The notes below the pieces were generated by a model, which saw only the letters and a list, made by a program, of their open reading frames with translations, ran no database searches and had not been told where the DNA came from. From Candidatus Saccharimonadota bacterium (GTDB lineage: Bacteria > Patescibacteriota > Saccharimonadia > Saccharimonadales > Saccharimonadaceae): 11,575 nt of DNA. The number at the start of each line of letters is the position of its first letter. The first letter of the stretch is position 1. The stretch is taken from assembly GCA_028289185.1 (NCBI GenBank), contig JAQGGV010000019.1, positions 1-11,575 of the forward strand, written 5' to 3'. Both the position numbers and the translations under genes were made by a program. Below are positions 1 to 6,296 of the stretch, piece by piece.

Positions 1-35
1 TTTTATAATGTCAAACATTTTACTTGCTTTTGTCG

Positions 36-44
36 ATTATAGCA
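36..44 (-). promoter_or_regulatory. Extended -10 promoter for a gene left of the window
   Basis: Read on the minus strand, TGC is followed directly by a perfect TATAAT, which is an extended -10 element. No good -35 box is seen at 17 nt. Transcription would start near position 29 and run out of the window. The same TGCTATAAT string appears in three other promoters here (2904, 5108, 6967), which supports it as a genuine promoter form in this genome. Confidence 0.4.
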
Positions 45-123
45 TGAAGTAGACGTTGTTAGTAAAGAATGTCTTTGGGCTTTTTTTACTTTCACCATTA
101 TTACATAAAGGTTATGTTTTTTG

Positions 124-156
124 CAAAAAATAAGAGGCCAATGCTATTTGACCTCT
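124..156 (-). terminator. Rho-independent terminator of topA
   Basis: On the minus strand an 8-bp stem (AGAGGTCA with TGGCCTCT, one G-U pair, positions 133-156) is followed by TATTTTTTG. It lies about 20 nt after the topA stop codon, so it fits as the end of the topA transcript. Confidence 0.8.
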
Positions 157-177
157 AATATTTCAGCACATTTATGG

Positions 178-2478
178 CTATTTGCGACGTGGGAAGCGCT
201 TTTTGGTTGTTGGAGCCTCGTTGAGTATCTTTTTGGCTTCCTCGTGCGTAATCTTTTTCGGATCGAGGTCCTTTGGAATCTTGGCGTTCTTCTTGCCATC
301 GGTGATATAGGGGCCAAAGCGACCATTTAACACCTTGATACCATCACCAAAGTCAGCGATGTTCTTCTCTGCTTCGGTCTTTAACTTTGCGGCGTACAGT
401 TCCAGGGATTTCTCGAGCGTAATATCGTGCGGGTCTTCCTTGCCGATGCTGACGAATAGTTTGTCGATTTGGATGTATGGCCCAAAACGACCGACGTTCG
501 CCTTGATATCCTTGCCGTCCGCTGTCTGGCCAACGACACGTGGTAATTTAAAGGCATAGAGTGCTTCTTCGAGTGTAATAGTCTCAATTTTCTTGCCTGC
601 TGGCAGTGGTGCGAACTGTGGTTTTTCCTCTTTATCCTCGGGGTCACCAAGCTGTAGCATCGGGCCAAAGCGACCAAAGCGCGCAAGGATCGGCTTGCCT
701 GATTTAGGGTCTTTGCCGATTTCGCGGTTGGCGCCGACGGTGCTGCGATCAATGCCGCCAGAACCCTCGATAAGTTTGTGGAATGGACCATAGAATTCGC
801 TCAGCATGTCGTTTCGCGCCAGTTTGTCGTCGGCAATCAGGTCAAATTTCTTTTCGACATCAGCCGTAAAGTCATAATCGACAACTTGGTCAAAATGTTC
901 GCCTAGGAAATCGGCAATCAATTCACCGGACGGTGTTGGGACCAGTTTACCCCTGTCAGCGCCAGTCTTCTCGGTGACAACTTCGCGCACGATATCACCC
1001 TTTTTCAATGACAAGACGATCAGTTCTCGCTCTACGCCTTCACCCTCGCCACGGATAACATAGCCGCGTGTTTGAATGGTATCGATAATAGTCGCATAGG
1101 TTGATGGACGGCCGATGCCAAGCTCTTCCAGCTTTTTGACGAGCGCACCTTCAGTGTAACGGGCTGGAGGTCGAGCAAATGTCTGCTTGGCGCTTGCCTC
1201 GCTCAGTTGCAACGCGTCTCCGCTGTGTACGGCTGGCAAGATGTCGTCTTCTTTTTTGCTGGTGCCATAGACCTTCAGGAAGCCAGCAAACAAAATAACT
1301 TCGCCCTTCGCCTCAAAGATATCCTTACTAGTGCTAATTGCAATCGTAATGGTCGTTTTCTCGAGTTTTGCAGGGGCCATCTGACTGGCAAGTGCGCGAC
1401 GACGGATTAAATCGTATAATTTCTGGTCGTATTCGTTACTACTACCCTTCTCGGTCGCCATATCCGTTGGGCGGATAGCCTCGTGGGCTTCCTGGGCGCC
1501 GGCAGATTTCGTCTTGAAGTTACGAACCTGTGAGTATTCAGGGCCGTATTTACCGGTGATGTAATCTTTGGCCGCGGCGATCGCTTGGCCTGACAGATTG
1601 ACGCTGTCGGTACGCATATAGGTGATTTTACCTTCTTGATACAGCTTCTGAGCGCTCATCATAGTCGCCTTTGATCCGAATCCGAGGCGTGAGTTGGCGC
1701 CCTGCTGCAAAGTACTAGTCGTAAATGGTGCGGCCGGATTACGGGTACCAGGGCTGGTCTCGACATTAGTGACGCTAAAGTCGGCGCCAGATAGACTTTC
1801 GAGGAATTTCTGGGCCTCGGCCTCCGTTTTAAAGTTCTTTGGCAGCTCGGCTTTGACTTCCTCGCCCTCGTGCATGAATAGTGCAACGACCTTGAAGCTA
1901 AACGAGCTATCGAACTTGCCGATTTCGCGTTCACGTTCAACCAGCAAGCGAACGGCTGGTGATTGTACACGGCCAGCGGATTTGCCGCCGGGAACCTTTT
2001 GCCAGACGACAGGACTCAGTTCGAATCCTACGATACGGTCGAGGATTTGACGAGCCTGCTGTGCTTGGACGATATTCATATCGACGGTGCGAGGCTTTTT
2101 GACAGCTTCTTCAATCGCACCCTTTGTGATTTCGTGGAACACGATCCGGTTTGTGGTTTTCGGATCAAGTTTCAGGACTTCACAAAGATGCCAGGCAATC
2201 GCCTCTCCTTCGCGGTCTTCATCAGTTGCCAGCCAAACAGTTGTGGCTTCTTTGGCGGCTTTTTTCAGTTCGGTAATAACCTTTTTCTTTTCAGGGTCGA
2301 CTTCATAGGTGGTTTCAAAGCCATTTTTGACATCAATTGGTGGCGTACCATCCTTGGTTTTTTTGACAATAGAGCGAATATGTCCAATCGATGATAGGAC
2401 ATGAAAATCGGATCCGAGATATTTCTCGATCGTCTTTGCTTTAGCTGGTGACTCTACTATTACGAGGTTTTTTGCCAT
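178..2478 (-). CDS. topA: DNA topoisomerase I (type IA)
   Basis: This 766-aa protein relaxes negatively supercoiled DNA by cutting one strand through a tyrosine intermediate. The N-terminal Toprim domain shows the VES motif (Glu9) and the acidic DEDREGE motif (about 86-92), which binds magnesium. The active-site tyrosine is Tyr287 in ITYMRTDS. EAHEAIRPTD and GIGRPSTYATII are further family motifs. The C-terminus has no Cys4 zinc fingers. It carries three GRFGP-centred repeats, as in Toprim C-terminal repeat proteins, then a basic tail. The ATG at 2478 begins directly with the conserved MAKNLVIVESPAKAKTI. The length is normal for a bacterial TopA. It is monocistronic, with a promoter just upstream and a terminator downstream. 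Identification is very secure. Confidence 0.97.
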   Translation of the reverse strand: MAKNLVIVESPAKAKTIEKYLGSDFHVLSSIGHIRSIVKKTKDGTPPIDVKNGFETTYEVDPEKKKVITELKKAAKEATTVWLATDEDREGEAIAWHLCEVLKLDPKTTNRIVFHEITKGAIEEAVKKPRTVDMNIVQAQQARQILDRIVGFELSPVVWQKVPGGKSAGRVQSPAVRLLVEREREIGKFDSSFSFKVVALFMHEGEEVKAELPKNFKTEAEAQKFLESLSGADFSVTNVETSPGTRNPAAPFTTSTLQQGANSRLGFGSKATMMSAQKLYQEGKITYMRTDSVNLSGQAIAAAKDYITGKYGPEYSQVRNFKTKSAGAQEAHEAIRPTDMATEKGSSNEYDQKLYDLIRRRALASQMAPAKLEKTTITIAISTSKDIFEAKGEVILFAGFLKVYGTSKKEDDILPAVHSGDALQLSEASAKQTFARPPARYTEGALVKKLEELGIGRPSTYATIIDTIQTRGYVIRGEGEGVERELIVLSLKKGDIVREVVTEKTGADRGKLVPTPSGELIADFLGEHFDQVVDYDFTADVEKKFDLIADDKLARNDMLSEFYGPFHKLIEGSGGIDRSTVGANREIGKDPKSGKPILARFGRFGPMLQLGDPEDKEEKPQFAPLPAGKKIETITLEEALYAFKLPRVVGQTADGKDIKANVGRFGPYIQIDKLFVSIGKEDPHDITLEKSLELYAAKLKTEAEKNIADFGDGIKVLNGRFGPYITDGKKNAKIPKDLDPKKITHEEAKKILNEAPTTKKRFPRRK

Positions 2479-2489
2479 TACTTCTACCT

Positions 2490-2520
2490 ATTATATATGT
2501 GTCGTGCCCCAAAAGCACAA
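2490..2520 (-). promoter_or_regulatory. Probable topA promoter
   Basis: On the minus strand TTGTGC (2515-2520) is followed after 17 nt by TATATA (2492-2497), overlapping a TATAAT at 2490-2495 that lies only 11 nt before the topA ATG. Either -10 gives a leader of a few nucleotides. The only Shine-Dalgarno-like sequence is a weak AGGTAG. Confidence 0.45.
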
Positions 2521-2563
2521 TGGCTGATTGTAGGACAAAACATATTTATGTCAAGACATGAAC

Positions 2564-2597
2564 AGAGTCCTGGAGGCTTAGATGCTTCCAGGACTCT
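2564..2597 (-). terminator. Hairpin, likely terminator of the 65-aa gene
   Basis: A perfect 11-bp inverted repeat (2564-2574 with 2587-2597) with a 12-nt loop lies about 30 nt beyond the stop codon of the minus-strand 65-aa gene. The tail on that strand is only moderately T-rich (TGTTCATGTCTTG). It could be a weak terminator or a 3' stabilising hairpin. Confidence 0.5.
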
Positions 2598-2627
2598 TGT
2601 CCGGACGGAGGGTAACGTCGCCGGCGG

Positions 2628-2825
2628 CTAGACCGTGTGGTCCTGTGCGTAGTGGACGCGCTCCGACGAGATGGGCTCTCCGTCGAAGAAGAAACCCTCG
2701 CTGTAGCTGATCACGCGGATCGGTGTGGCCACGGCGTCGGTCGGGGCGTAGTAGTCGCCGAACTGCTGTCCGAACTGCTGTCCGAACGATTGCGTGTTGG
2801 CGACGACTGCCGTTTGAATTGTCAT
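2628..2825 (-). CDS. Small hypothetical protein, 65 aa
   Basis: Not recognised. The start chosen is the ATG at 2825, which has GGAG five nucleotides upstream; an upstream in-frame TTG (2858) has no such support. The product has no signal peptide or membrane segment. It contains a short tandem repeat QQFGQQFG, encoded by two exact 12-nt copies of CCGAACTGCTGT plus a half copy on the plus strand (2758-2787). The C-terminal half contains an aromatic GFFFDGE stretch. It has its own near-consensus promoter and a roughly 70-nt leader, so it is probably well expressed. The Shine-Dalgarno sits in the loop of a small local hairpin (2827-2840). That it is a real gene rests on promoter, ribosome site and terminator-like hairpin together; its function is unknown. 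Confidence 0.7.
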   Translation of the reverse strand: MTIQTAVVANTQSFGQQFGQQFGDYYAPTDAVATPIRVISYSEGFFFDGEPISSERVHYAQDHTV

Positions 2826-2826
2826 T

Positions 2827-2840
2827 GGAACTCCGTTTCC
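2827..2840 (-). promoter_or_regulatory. Ribosome binding site hairpin of the 65-aa gene
   Basis: On the minus strand GGAA-ACGGAG-TTCC forms a 4-bp stem with the Shine-Dalgarno GGAG in its 6-nt loop, 5 nt before the ATG. The loop ACGGAG is also complementary to CTCCGT just after the stop codon (plus coordinates 2605-2610), a weak echo of the 5'-3' pairing seen downstream in the window. Confidence 0.4.
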
Positions 2841-2903
2841 TTGCTGGGGATTGGACAAACTAGAGGTTTTGCGCGGACGCGGTAGACTGCTCTAGCTTGT
2901 AGT

Positions 2904-2932
2904 ATTATAGCATAAGTATTATGAAAAGTCAA
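2904..2932 (-). promoter_or_regulatory. Strong sigma70-type promoter of the 65-aa gene
   Basis: On the minus strand TTGACT (2927-2932), a 17-nt spacer and a perfect TATAAT (2904-2909) preceded by TGC. The -35 box directly abuts the stop codon of the nitrilase-like gene. Confidence 0.85.
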
Positions 2933-3703
2933 TTACTTGCGTGTAAAGACGGCGTTGAACGGTGCGAGATCAATTGATGGCTGACCTTCGTCGGAAATGA
3001 CGACTGACCTCACATTTGGTAATTCTGGGAGTATGGTTGTGCCAACGGTGAATTCTAGTCTTTGTTGGAAAAACTTGTCGAATCCACCAGCCTCTGTAAC
3101 TTGTTGAAACCACTTTTCGTCACCACTCTCGGTAAAAGCCCAAGCGGTCAGGCCAAATAGTCGTTTGGCTCGGCGTCGTTCCTCTGCCGTAAAAAAGTAA
3201 GGTGCGGCGACGAGGTCCGAGCAAATGGCAAGTGCTGTACCGTTCTCACGAACATGTTCATTTTTGCCCCAGGGCGCATCCGACAATCCGGCATCGCGCT
3301 CGACATCATACAGGACATTTTTATATGTTTTGCCGACGATATCACCACGATGAATTGAGACTGCCGACGTATGTATGCCGCCAGGTCCTCGAAACGGGGT
3401 TCCTAGATGTATGGTTGCATCCACGCGCATGGACATGGCACGTACGGCACGGATGCGGTCGTTGATTTCGTTCATATTGCCAGGAACATCGGCCCATAGT
3501 TCCTCGGACATTGTCGCATAGTCATTTGTTACGATGTCTCCACCGTATGGCATGCGGAATTTCAATAGCTGTTCCATTTCGCCCCAGCTGGGGGCCGATG
3601 CAATATATGTTGGGTCACGGAGGCCTGTATCGTGGAGGCCATACTCACGGAAATACTTCACGTCAACAGGGGTTGATTCCCGAGGAGGTAGATTCATAGT
3701 CAT
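2933..3703 (-). CDS. Divergent nitrilase-like (carbon-nitrogen hydrolase) protein
   Basis: The 256-aa protein has no signal peptide. Its middle resembles the nitrilase superfamily: IHLGTPF (98-104), then a stretch ending HRGDIVGKTYKNVL (118-131) where the family has its G-x-YrK lysine, then GTALAICSDL (155-164) where the family has its IC-x-D catalytic cysteine. Lys125 or Lys128 and Cys161 are candidate catalytic residues. The glutamate would be one of the acidic residues near 67-69. The part after Cys161 does not obviously follow the family. The likely role is hydrolysis of a C-N bond (amide or nitrile), substrate unknown. The start is the ATG at 3703, which lies exactly 6 nt after a TAAAAT -10 box, implying a leaderless message; no Shine-Dalgarno is seen. 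Family assignment is tentative. Confidence 0.6.
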   Translation of the reverse strand: MTMNLPPRESTPVDVKYFREYGLHDTGLRDPTYIASAPSWGEMEQLLKFRMPYGGDIVTNDYATMSEELWADVPGNMNEINDRIRAVRAMSMRVDATIHLGTPFRGPGGIHTSAVSIHRGDIVGKTYKNVLYDVERDAGLSDAPWGKNEHVRENGTALAICSDLVAAPYFFTAEERRRAKRLFGLTAWAFTESGDEKWFQQVTEAGGFDKFFQQRLEFTVGTTILPELPNVRSVVISDEGQPSIDLAPFNAVFTRK

Positions 3704-3709
3704 GCCGTT

Positions 3710-3738
3710 ATTTTACCATAAACACTATAAATAGTCAA
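3710..3738 (-). promoter_or_regulatory. Promoter giving a leaderless mRNA
   Basis: On the minus strand TTGACT (3733-3738), a 17-nt spacer, TAAAAT (3710-3715), six nucleotides, then ATG. The expected transcription start coincides with the A of the start codon. Confidence 0.8.
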
Positions 3739-3740
3739 TA

Positions 3741-4598
3741 CTAGCGTAATGTCCACTGATTGGCACCCAGCGCTCGAATCAGGCCGCTGAGTTCCATCAT
3801 GGTCAGCTCCGTCGCGAATTCGTCTGCCCTGACCTCTGCTAACTGTTGCAATTCATCACCATCGCGGATGCCCTGCTGGAGCAATTGAATAATGGTGGTT
3901 TGTAAAGGGTTGTCCTCCAGTGCCAGCTGCGCCTGTTTGGTTAATAGCTGCGGTGCGATGCGCTCCAGTATGTCCTCGGCCGATGTCACTGGGATTGCCC
4001 CTTGTTTAAGTAGTGCATTGCAGCCGGCCGACTGTGGGCTGGTGATGTTGCCCGGCACAACAAAGACATCCCTCCCCTGTTCCAGGGCGTGGCGAGCAGT
4101 GTTGAGTGTGCCGCTGCGGGCAGATGCCTCGGTTATCAGAACAGCGTCGGACAGCCCGCTGACGATCCTGTTTCGTTCTAGGAAGCGCACCAGGTATGGG
4201 GGCTCCTCCGGCTCGTACTCGCTGATGATTGCCCCGCCGTTGGTTATGATGTCCAGACCGATTTGGCGGTTGGTGGTCGGGGTTAATTTAGCGAGTCCGT
4301 TCGCTTGCACGGCAATGGTTGTACCACCCACATCGAGTGCAGCCCGATGCGCAATTGCATCAACACCAAGCGCCATACCACTGACAACAACAACACCTCG
4401 GCGCGCCAGATCGCTGGCAATTTTGGTTGTGACCTCTGTTCCATAGGCCGTTGGTCGGCGCGTACCAACAATGGCGACTGTTGGCCGGCGCACCGTCGGT
4501 AACTCGCCCAAGTAATACAATGTTTTAGGCACAACCGCAATAGTAGTTATAATCTGAGTGAATTTATTGGTATCTGGTGAAAGTTGATTGATTTTCAT
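3741..4598 (-). CDS. dprA: DNA processing protein DprA (Smf family)
   Basis: DprA binds incoming single-stranded DNA in natural transformation and loads RecA. The 285-aa protein has the Rossmann core with TVAIVGTRRP (40-49), SGMALGVDAIAH (73-84), ISEYEP (125-130), RNRIVSGLSDAVLITEAS (142-159) and FVVPGNITSPQSAGCN (179-194). A C-terminal winged-helix-like part follows (about 225-285). There is no long N-terminal SAM-type domain, so it is a short DprA. The stretch NGLAKLTPTTNRQI (100-113) departs from the usual G-L-x-x-x-YP-x-x-N pattern. No Shine-Dalgarno precedes the ATG. On the minus strand a TTGACA (4629-4634) lies at a distance compatible with a very short or absent leader, but its -10 is poor. 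Its presence suggests competence for DNA uptake. Confidence 0.95.
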   Translation of the reverse strand: MKINQLSPDTNKFTQIITTIAVVPKTLYYLGELPTVRRPTVAIVGTRRPTAYGTEVTTKIASDLARRGVVVVSGMALGVDAIAHRAALDVGGTTIAVQANGLAKLTPTTNRQIGLDIITNGGAIISEYEPEEPPYLVRFLERNRIVSGLSDAVLITEASARSGTLNTARHALEQGRDVFVVPGNITSPQSAGCNALLKQGAIPVTSAEDILERIAPQLLTKQAQLALEDNPLQTTIIQLLQQGIRDGDELQQLAEVRADEFATELTMMELSGLIRALGANQWTLR

Positions 4599-4619
4599 GG
4601 GGTTTGATGCTTAAAACTG

Positions 4620-4648
4620 TTGACACAATGTCAAATAAGTGCTAGAAT
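4620..4648 (+). promoter_or_regulatory. Strong promoter of the structured RNA, with palindromic -35
   Basis: TTGACA (4620-4625), a 17-nt spacer and TAGAAT (4643-4648) on the plus strand. The -35 is half of a perfect inverted repeat TTGACA-CAA-TGTCAA (4620-4634), so the minus strand also has a TTGACA facing dprA. The repeat may be a shared -35 region or an operator. Confidence 0.85.
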
Positions 4649-4654
4649 CAGGCA

Positions 4655-5081
4655 TGGTTGATGGCTTCGGTCATCAAATCGCACCTTATACCCCCTATTC
4701 TAACTTATGTTAGGTGCTGTGCAAGCTTTCTTTAAAGTAACTACCCTCCACTTTTAAGAATTAATCTTCGGATTTGACGTGCTTGCATGGCTACTAACCC
4801 CTTTAACCAGCGGACCTCCATAAATTGTGAGGTGGGTCACGCCTCGATATGCGTTCACTCGTGTATCCCCCGTTTCGGGTGGGTTGAAGGGCCAAGTGAG
4901 GCCAGGTGATGCCCACCCTTACCTGGTCTCTTTTGGTTAGATACCTAAATAGCTTCGAGCAATTCGGAGCTATTTTAGTTTCCAGAGGAGGGGCTCGCCC
5001 CTCCGTATCATTCTCGAAGTTAATTCGAGAACTCACTCACCCCCTAAAGCGCTCTCGAAGCAAGCGTGGAGAGATGATACT
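4655..5081 (+). ncRNA. Unidentified large structured RNA with pseudoknot
   Basis: About 430 nt without a convincing gene follows a near-perfect promoter. It opens with an 8-bp hairpin capped by a cUUCGg tetraloop (4658-4677), which favours plus-strand transcription. Other helices: GCACCT/AGGTGC (4681-4686 with 4712-4717); TGCAAGC/GCTTGCA (4720-4726 with 4781-4787); ACCTC/GAGGT near 4815-4833; an 11-bp AAATAGCTTCG hairpin ending near 4976; GGAGGGGC/GCCCCTCC (about 4987-5004); TTCTCGAA/TTCGAGAA (5011-5031); and a closing GTATCAT/ATGATAC (5005-5011 with 5074-5080). A 7-bp stem (4877-4883 with 4912-4918) crosses a 10-bp stem (4898-4907 with 4921-4930), giving an H-type pseudoknot. It lacks the tRNA-like ends of tmRNA and the conserved core of RNase P RNA. 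The 3' end is uncertain, as no U-tract terminator is seen. Confidence 0.65.
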
Positions 5082-5084
5082 GTA

Positions 5085-5113
5085 TTGTAAATATATACTA
5101 ATTATGCTATAAT
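5085..5113 (+). promoter_or_regulatory. Promoter of the 148-aa membrane protein
   Basis: TTGTAA (5085-5090), 17 nt, then perfect TATAAT (5108-5113) preceded by TGC (extended -10). The leader of about 75 nt contains a stem GATGATTCTG with CAGAA and TCATC (5122-5159, one bulge) and a CCGC-TCAC-GCGG hairpin (5168-5179) before the ribosome binding site. Confidence 0.85.
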
Positions 5114-5182
5114 ATACTTATGATGATTCTGGGTCACCCGATCACAGAAATAGTTCATCGACATCGTCCGCTCACGCGGCAA

Positions 5183-5201
5183 ACGCATCGGAGAAATGAT
5201 G
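5183..5201 (+). promoter_or_regulatory. Ribosome binding site and start region paired by its own 3' UTR
   Basis: ACGCATCGGAGAAATGATG contains GGAG (5190-5193) and two ATGs (5196, 5199). It is complementary at 17 of 19 positions to 5667-5685 in the 3' UTR of the same gene, with ten uninterrupted pairs over CGGAGAAATG. The 5-nt spacing favours the second ATG. Confidence 0.75.
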
Positions 5202-5645
5202 AAAAAGTTGCTGATTGCGATTTTCGCGTCTGCAATGGGGGTTGGCTTGATCAATCTTGCCTACCTCCTCGAAGGTTCCCTGGCTGGGATTGCAACCGCG
5301 CAGCAGTGCACGATTGCTGATTTCCAAAATACCGTCCCTGGCCTTTTGGCGCTGCAGTACGGCGCCGAAGCAATCCTGTCGGTCGTGTCGGCCGTCCTGG
5401 TCTATAGAATGTGCGGTGATACGCGCTTTCGCAGGCACTGGGGCGAGCTGAACGTTGCTCGTTGGGCTCTGACCTTCGCGGTCGGGTTCACGGCGCTCGT
5501 TGCCCTGTACTTTGGTCGACTGACCTGTGTGCAGATTGCAGCTGTTAGTGGCTGGGTACAGATTGTCGTCGCCGCGCTCCACGTGGCATTAGCTCTGGTC
5601 GTCATGGGTTGCACAGTTCGTGCAGCATTGGACGCGATGGAGTGA
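5199..5645 (+). CDS. Four-helix membrane protein with conserved cysteines, 148 aa
   Basis: Not recognised. Four hydrophobic segments are visible: about 3-33, 46-70, 88-106 and 112-138. Cysteines lie at 37 (first loop), 72 (end of helix 2), 110 (loop between helices 3 and 4) and 138. If the N-terminus (MKK) is inside, Cys37 and Cys110 both face outwards and could form a disulfide. The short cytoplasmic loop 73-88 is rich in arginine, which fits that orientation. The ATG at 5199 is preferred over 5196 because GGAG is then 5 nt away. Codons mostly end in G or C, unlike the neighbouring housekeeping genes. The next gene encodes a protein of the same size, topology and cysteine layout. Expression is probably gated by pairing of the ribosome site with the 3' UTR. 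The sequence gives no function. Confidence 0.8.
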   Translation: MKKLLIAIFASAMGVGLINLAYLLEGSLAGIATAQQCTIADFQNTVPGLLALQYGAEAILSVVSAVLVYRMCGDTRFRRHWGELNVARWALTFAVGFTALVALYFGRLTCVQIAAVSGWVQIVVAALHVALALVVMGCTVRAALDAME

Positions 5646-5650
5646 TCAAC

Positions 5651-5690
5651 GGGAGCCAGTGGCCAACAGCATTTCTCCGCTGCGTCTCCC
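5651..5690 (+). promoter_or_regulatory. 3' UTR anti-RBS stem-loop (first unit)
   Basis: Six nucleotides after the stop codon, GGGAG (5651-5655) can pair with CTCCC (5686-5690). Inside, CAGC-ATTTCTCC-GCTG (5667-5682) forms a small hairpin whose loop is the exact complement of GGAGAAAT, this gene's ribosome binding site. The wider segment 5667-5685 matches the start region at 17 of 19 positions. Inferred role: sequestering its own start site in the full-length mRNA. Confidence 0.7.
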
Positions 5691-5704
5691 CATGATTTAT
5701 GTAG

Positions 5705-5726
5705 GCACCCTGTTGGGTGTTTTTTT
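5705..5726 (+). terminator. Rho-independent terminator of the 148-aa gene
   Basis: GCACCC-TGTT-GGGTGT followed by a run of T (5720-5726). It lies just after the anti-RBS element, so the element is within the transcript. Confidence 0.85.
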
Positions 5727-5731
5727 GTTAC

Positions 5732-5760
5732 TTGTAAAAAACTGAGAAATAGTATAAAAT
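5732..5760 (+). promoter_or_regulatory. Promoter of the 139-aa membrane protein
   Basis: TTGTAA (5732-5737), 17 nt, TAAAAT (5755-5760). The -35 box is identical to that of the preceding unit. The leader (about 5767-5834) contains CCGCC pairing with GGCGG (5814-5818) around a TCGATTCAATTCGA hairpin. Confidence 0.7.
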
Positions 5761-5823
5761 AACCCCGTAAGTCGTCCGGACTACCCGCCCACATCTCGAT
5801 TCAATTCGATACACGGCGGCTTT

Positions 5824-5841
5824 GACAAGGAGAAATGATCA
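5824..5841 (+). promoter_or_regulatory. Ribosome binding site paired by its own 3' UTR (second unit)
   Basis: GACAAGGAGAAATGATCA carries AAGGAG (5827-5832) and an ATG at 5835; its last base is the A of the ATG at 5841. It pairs with 6306-6322 downstream of the same gene over 17 base pairs with one bulged A, including 14 consecutive pairs (5828-5841). Confidence 0.8.
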
Positions 5842-6260
5842 TGAGAGGTCCCCTAAGTGCTACGCGCAATTTGGCACTGTTATTTGGTGCCATGACGTTA
5901 TTCGGCGTGCTGGTCGGCCAACAGGATGTCCCCGCCTTGCGGTGGTGCATGTCCGGCAGGGTTGCCGGCGACATTGCCGTAGGGCTACTGATTGTCTGTG
6001 GCATCATGGCCTTCGCGCTGTTCGAGGCCTCCACCAAGGAGGCGTGCGACGATGTGAAGGGGCCGCTGGTTGGCGCTGGACTCGTGATGAGTGCTTGGAC
6101 GATCATCTACGCGGTCAGCGCAGTCACAAAGCTGTCCCAATCGGCTGGCTGCACCCAGGCAAATGTGTCGAATCTGGCATTCACCATCAGCGGCATGCTG
6201 GGTCTGGCTTCGTCGGCGCTCATCGCCCTCGCGGCCAATGCGGCCCTCAAGCGCGTCTGA
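5841..6260 (+). CDS. Four-helix membrane protein with conserved cysteines, 139 aa
   Basis: Not recognised. Four hydrophobic segments are seen at about 10-29, 42-62, 75-96 and 109-135. Cysteines at 36, 69 and 104 fall at nearly the same places as Cys37, Cys72 and Cys110 of the previous protein; Cys53 is extra. Cys36 and Cys104 would both be outside if the basic N-terminus is inside. Sequence identity to the neighbour is low, so common ancestry is only suggested by layout, leader, ribosome site and 3' element. The ATG at 5841 is 8 nt from AAGGAG; the one at 5835 is only 2 nt away and is less likely. Codons are G/C-ending, as in the neighbours. Function is unknown; a small envelope protein. Confidence 0.8.
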   Translation: MRGPLSATRNLALLFGAMTLFGVLVGQQDVPALRWCMSGRVAGDIAVGLLIVCGIMAFALFEASTKEACDDVKGPLVGAGLVMSAWTIIYAVSAVTKLSQSAGCTQANVSNLAFTISGMLGLASSALIALAANAALKRV

Positions 6261-6296
6261 CGTGCACCCGAGCGACCGCAACCGCGGCGTTCCCAA

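Noticed and set aside
2758..2787. CRISPR-like or regulatory tandem repeat
   Set aside because: Two and a half 12-nt copies without spacers, in frame, encoding the QQFG repeat; it is a coding repeat.
2826..2858. TTG start extending the 65-aa protein by 11 residues
   Set aside because: No ribosome site upstream, while the ATG at 2825 has GGAG at 5 nt.
4803..5036. Minus-strand frame of 77 codons inside the RNA region
   Set aside because: It follows the hairpins of the structured RNA, has no promoter or ribosome site, and its product looks like no protein family.
4655..5081. tmRNA or RNase P RNA for the structured region
   Set aside because: No tRNA-like acceptor and T-arm ends and no tag frame for tmRNA; no conserved GAGGAAAGTCC or ACAGAA core for RNase P, on either strand.
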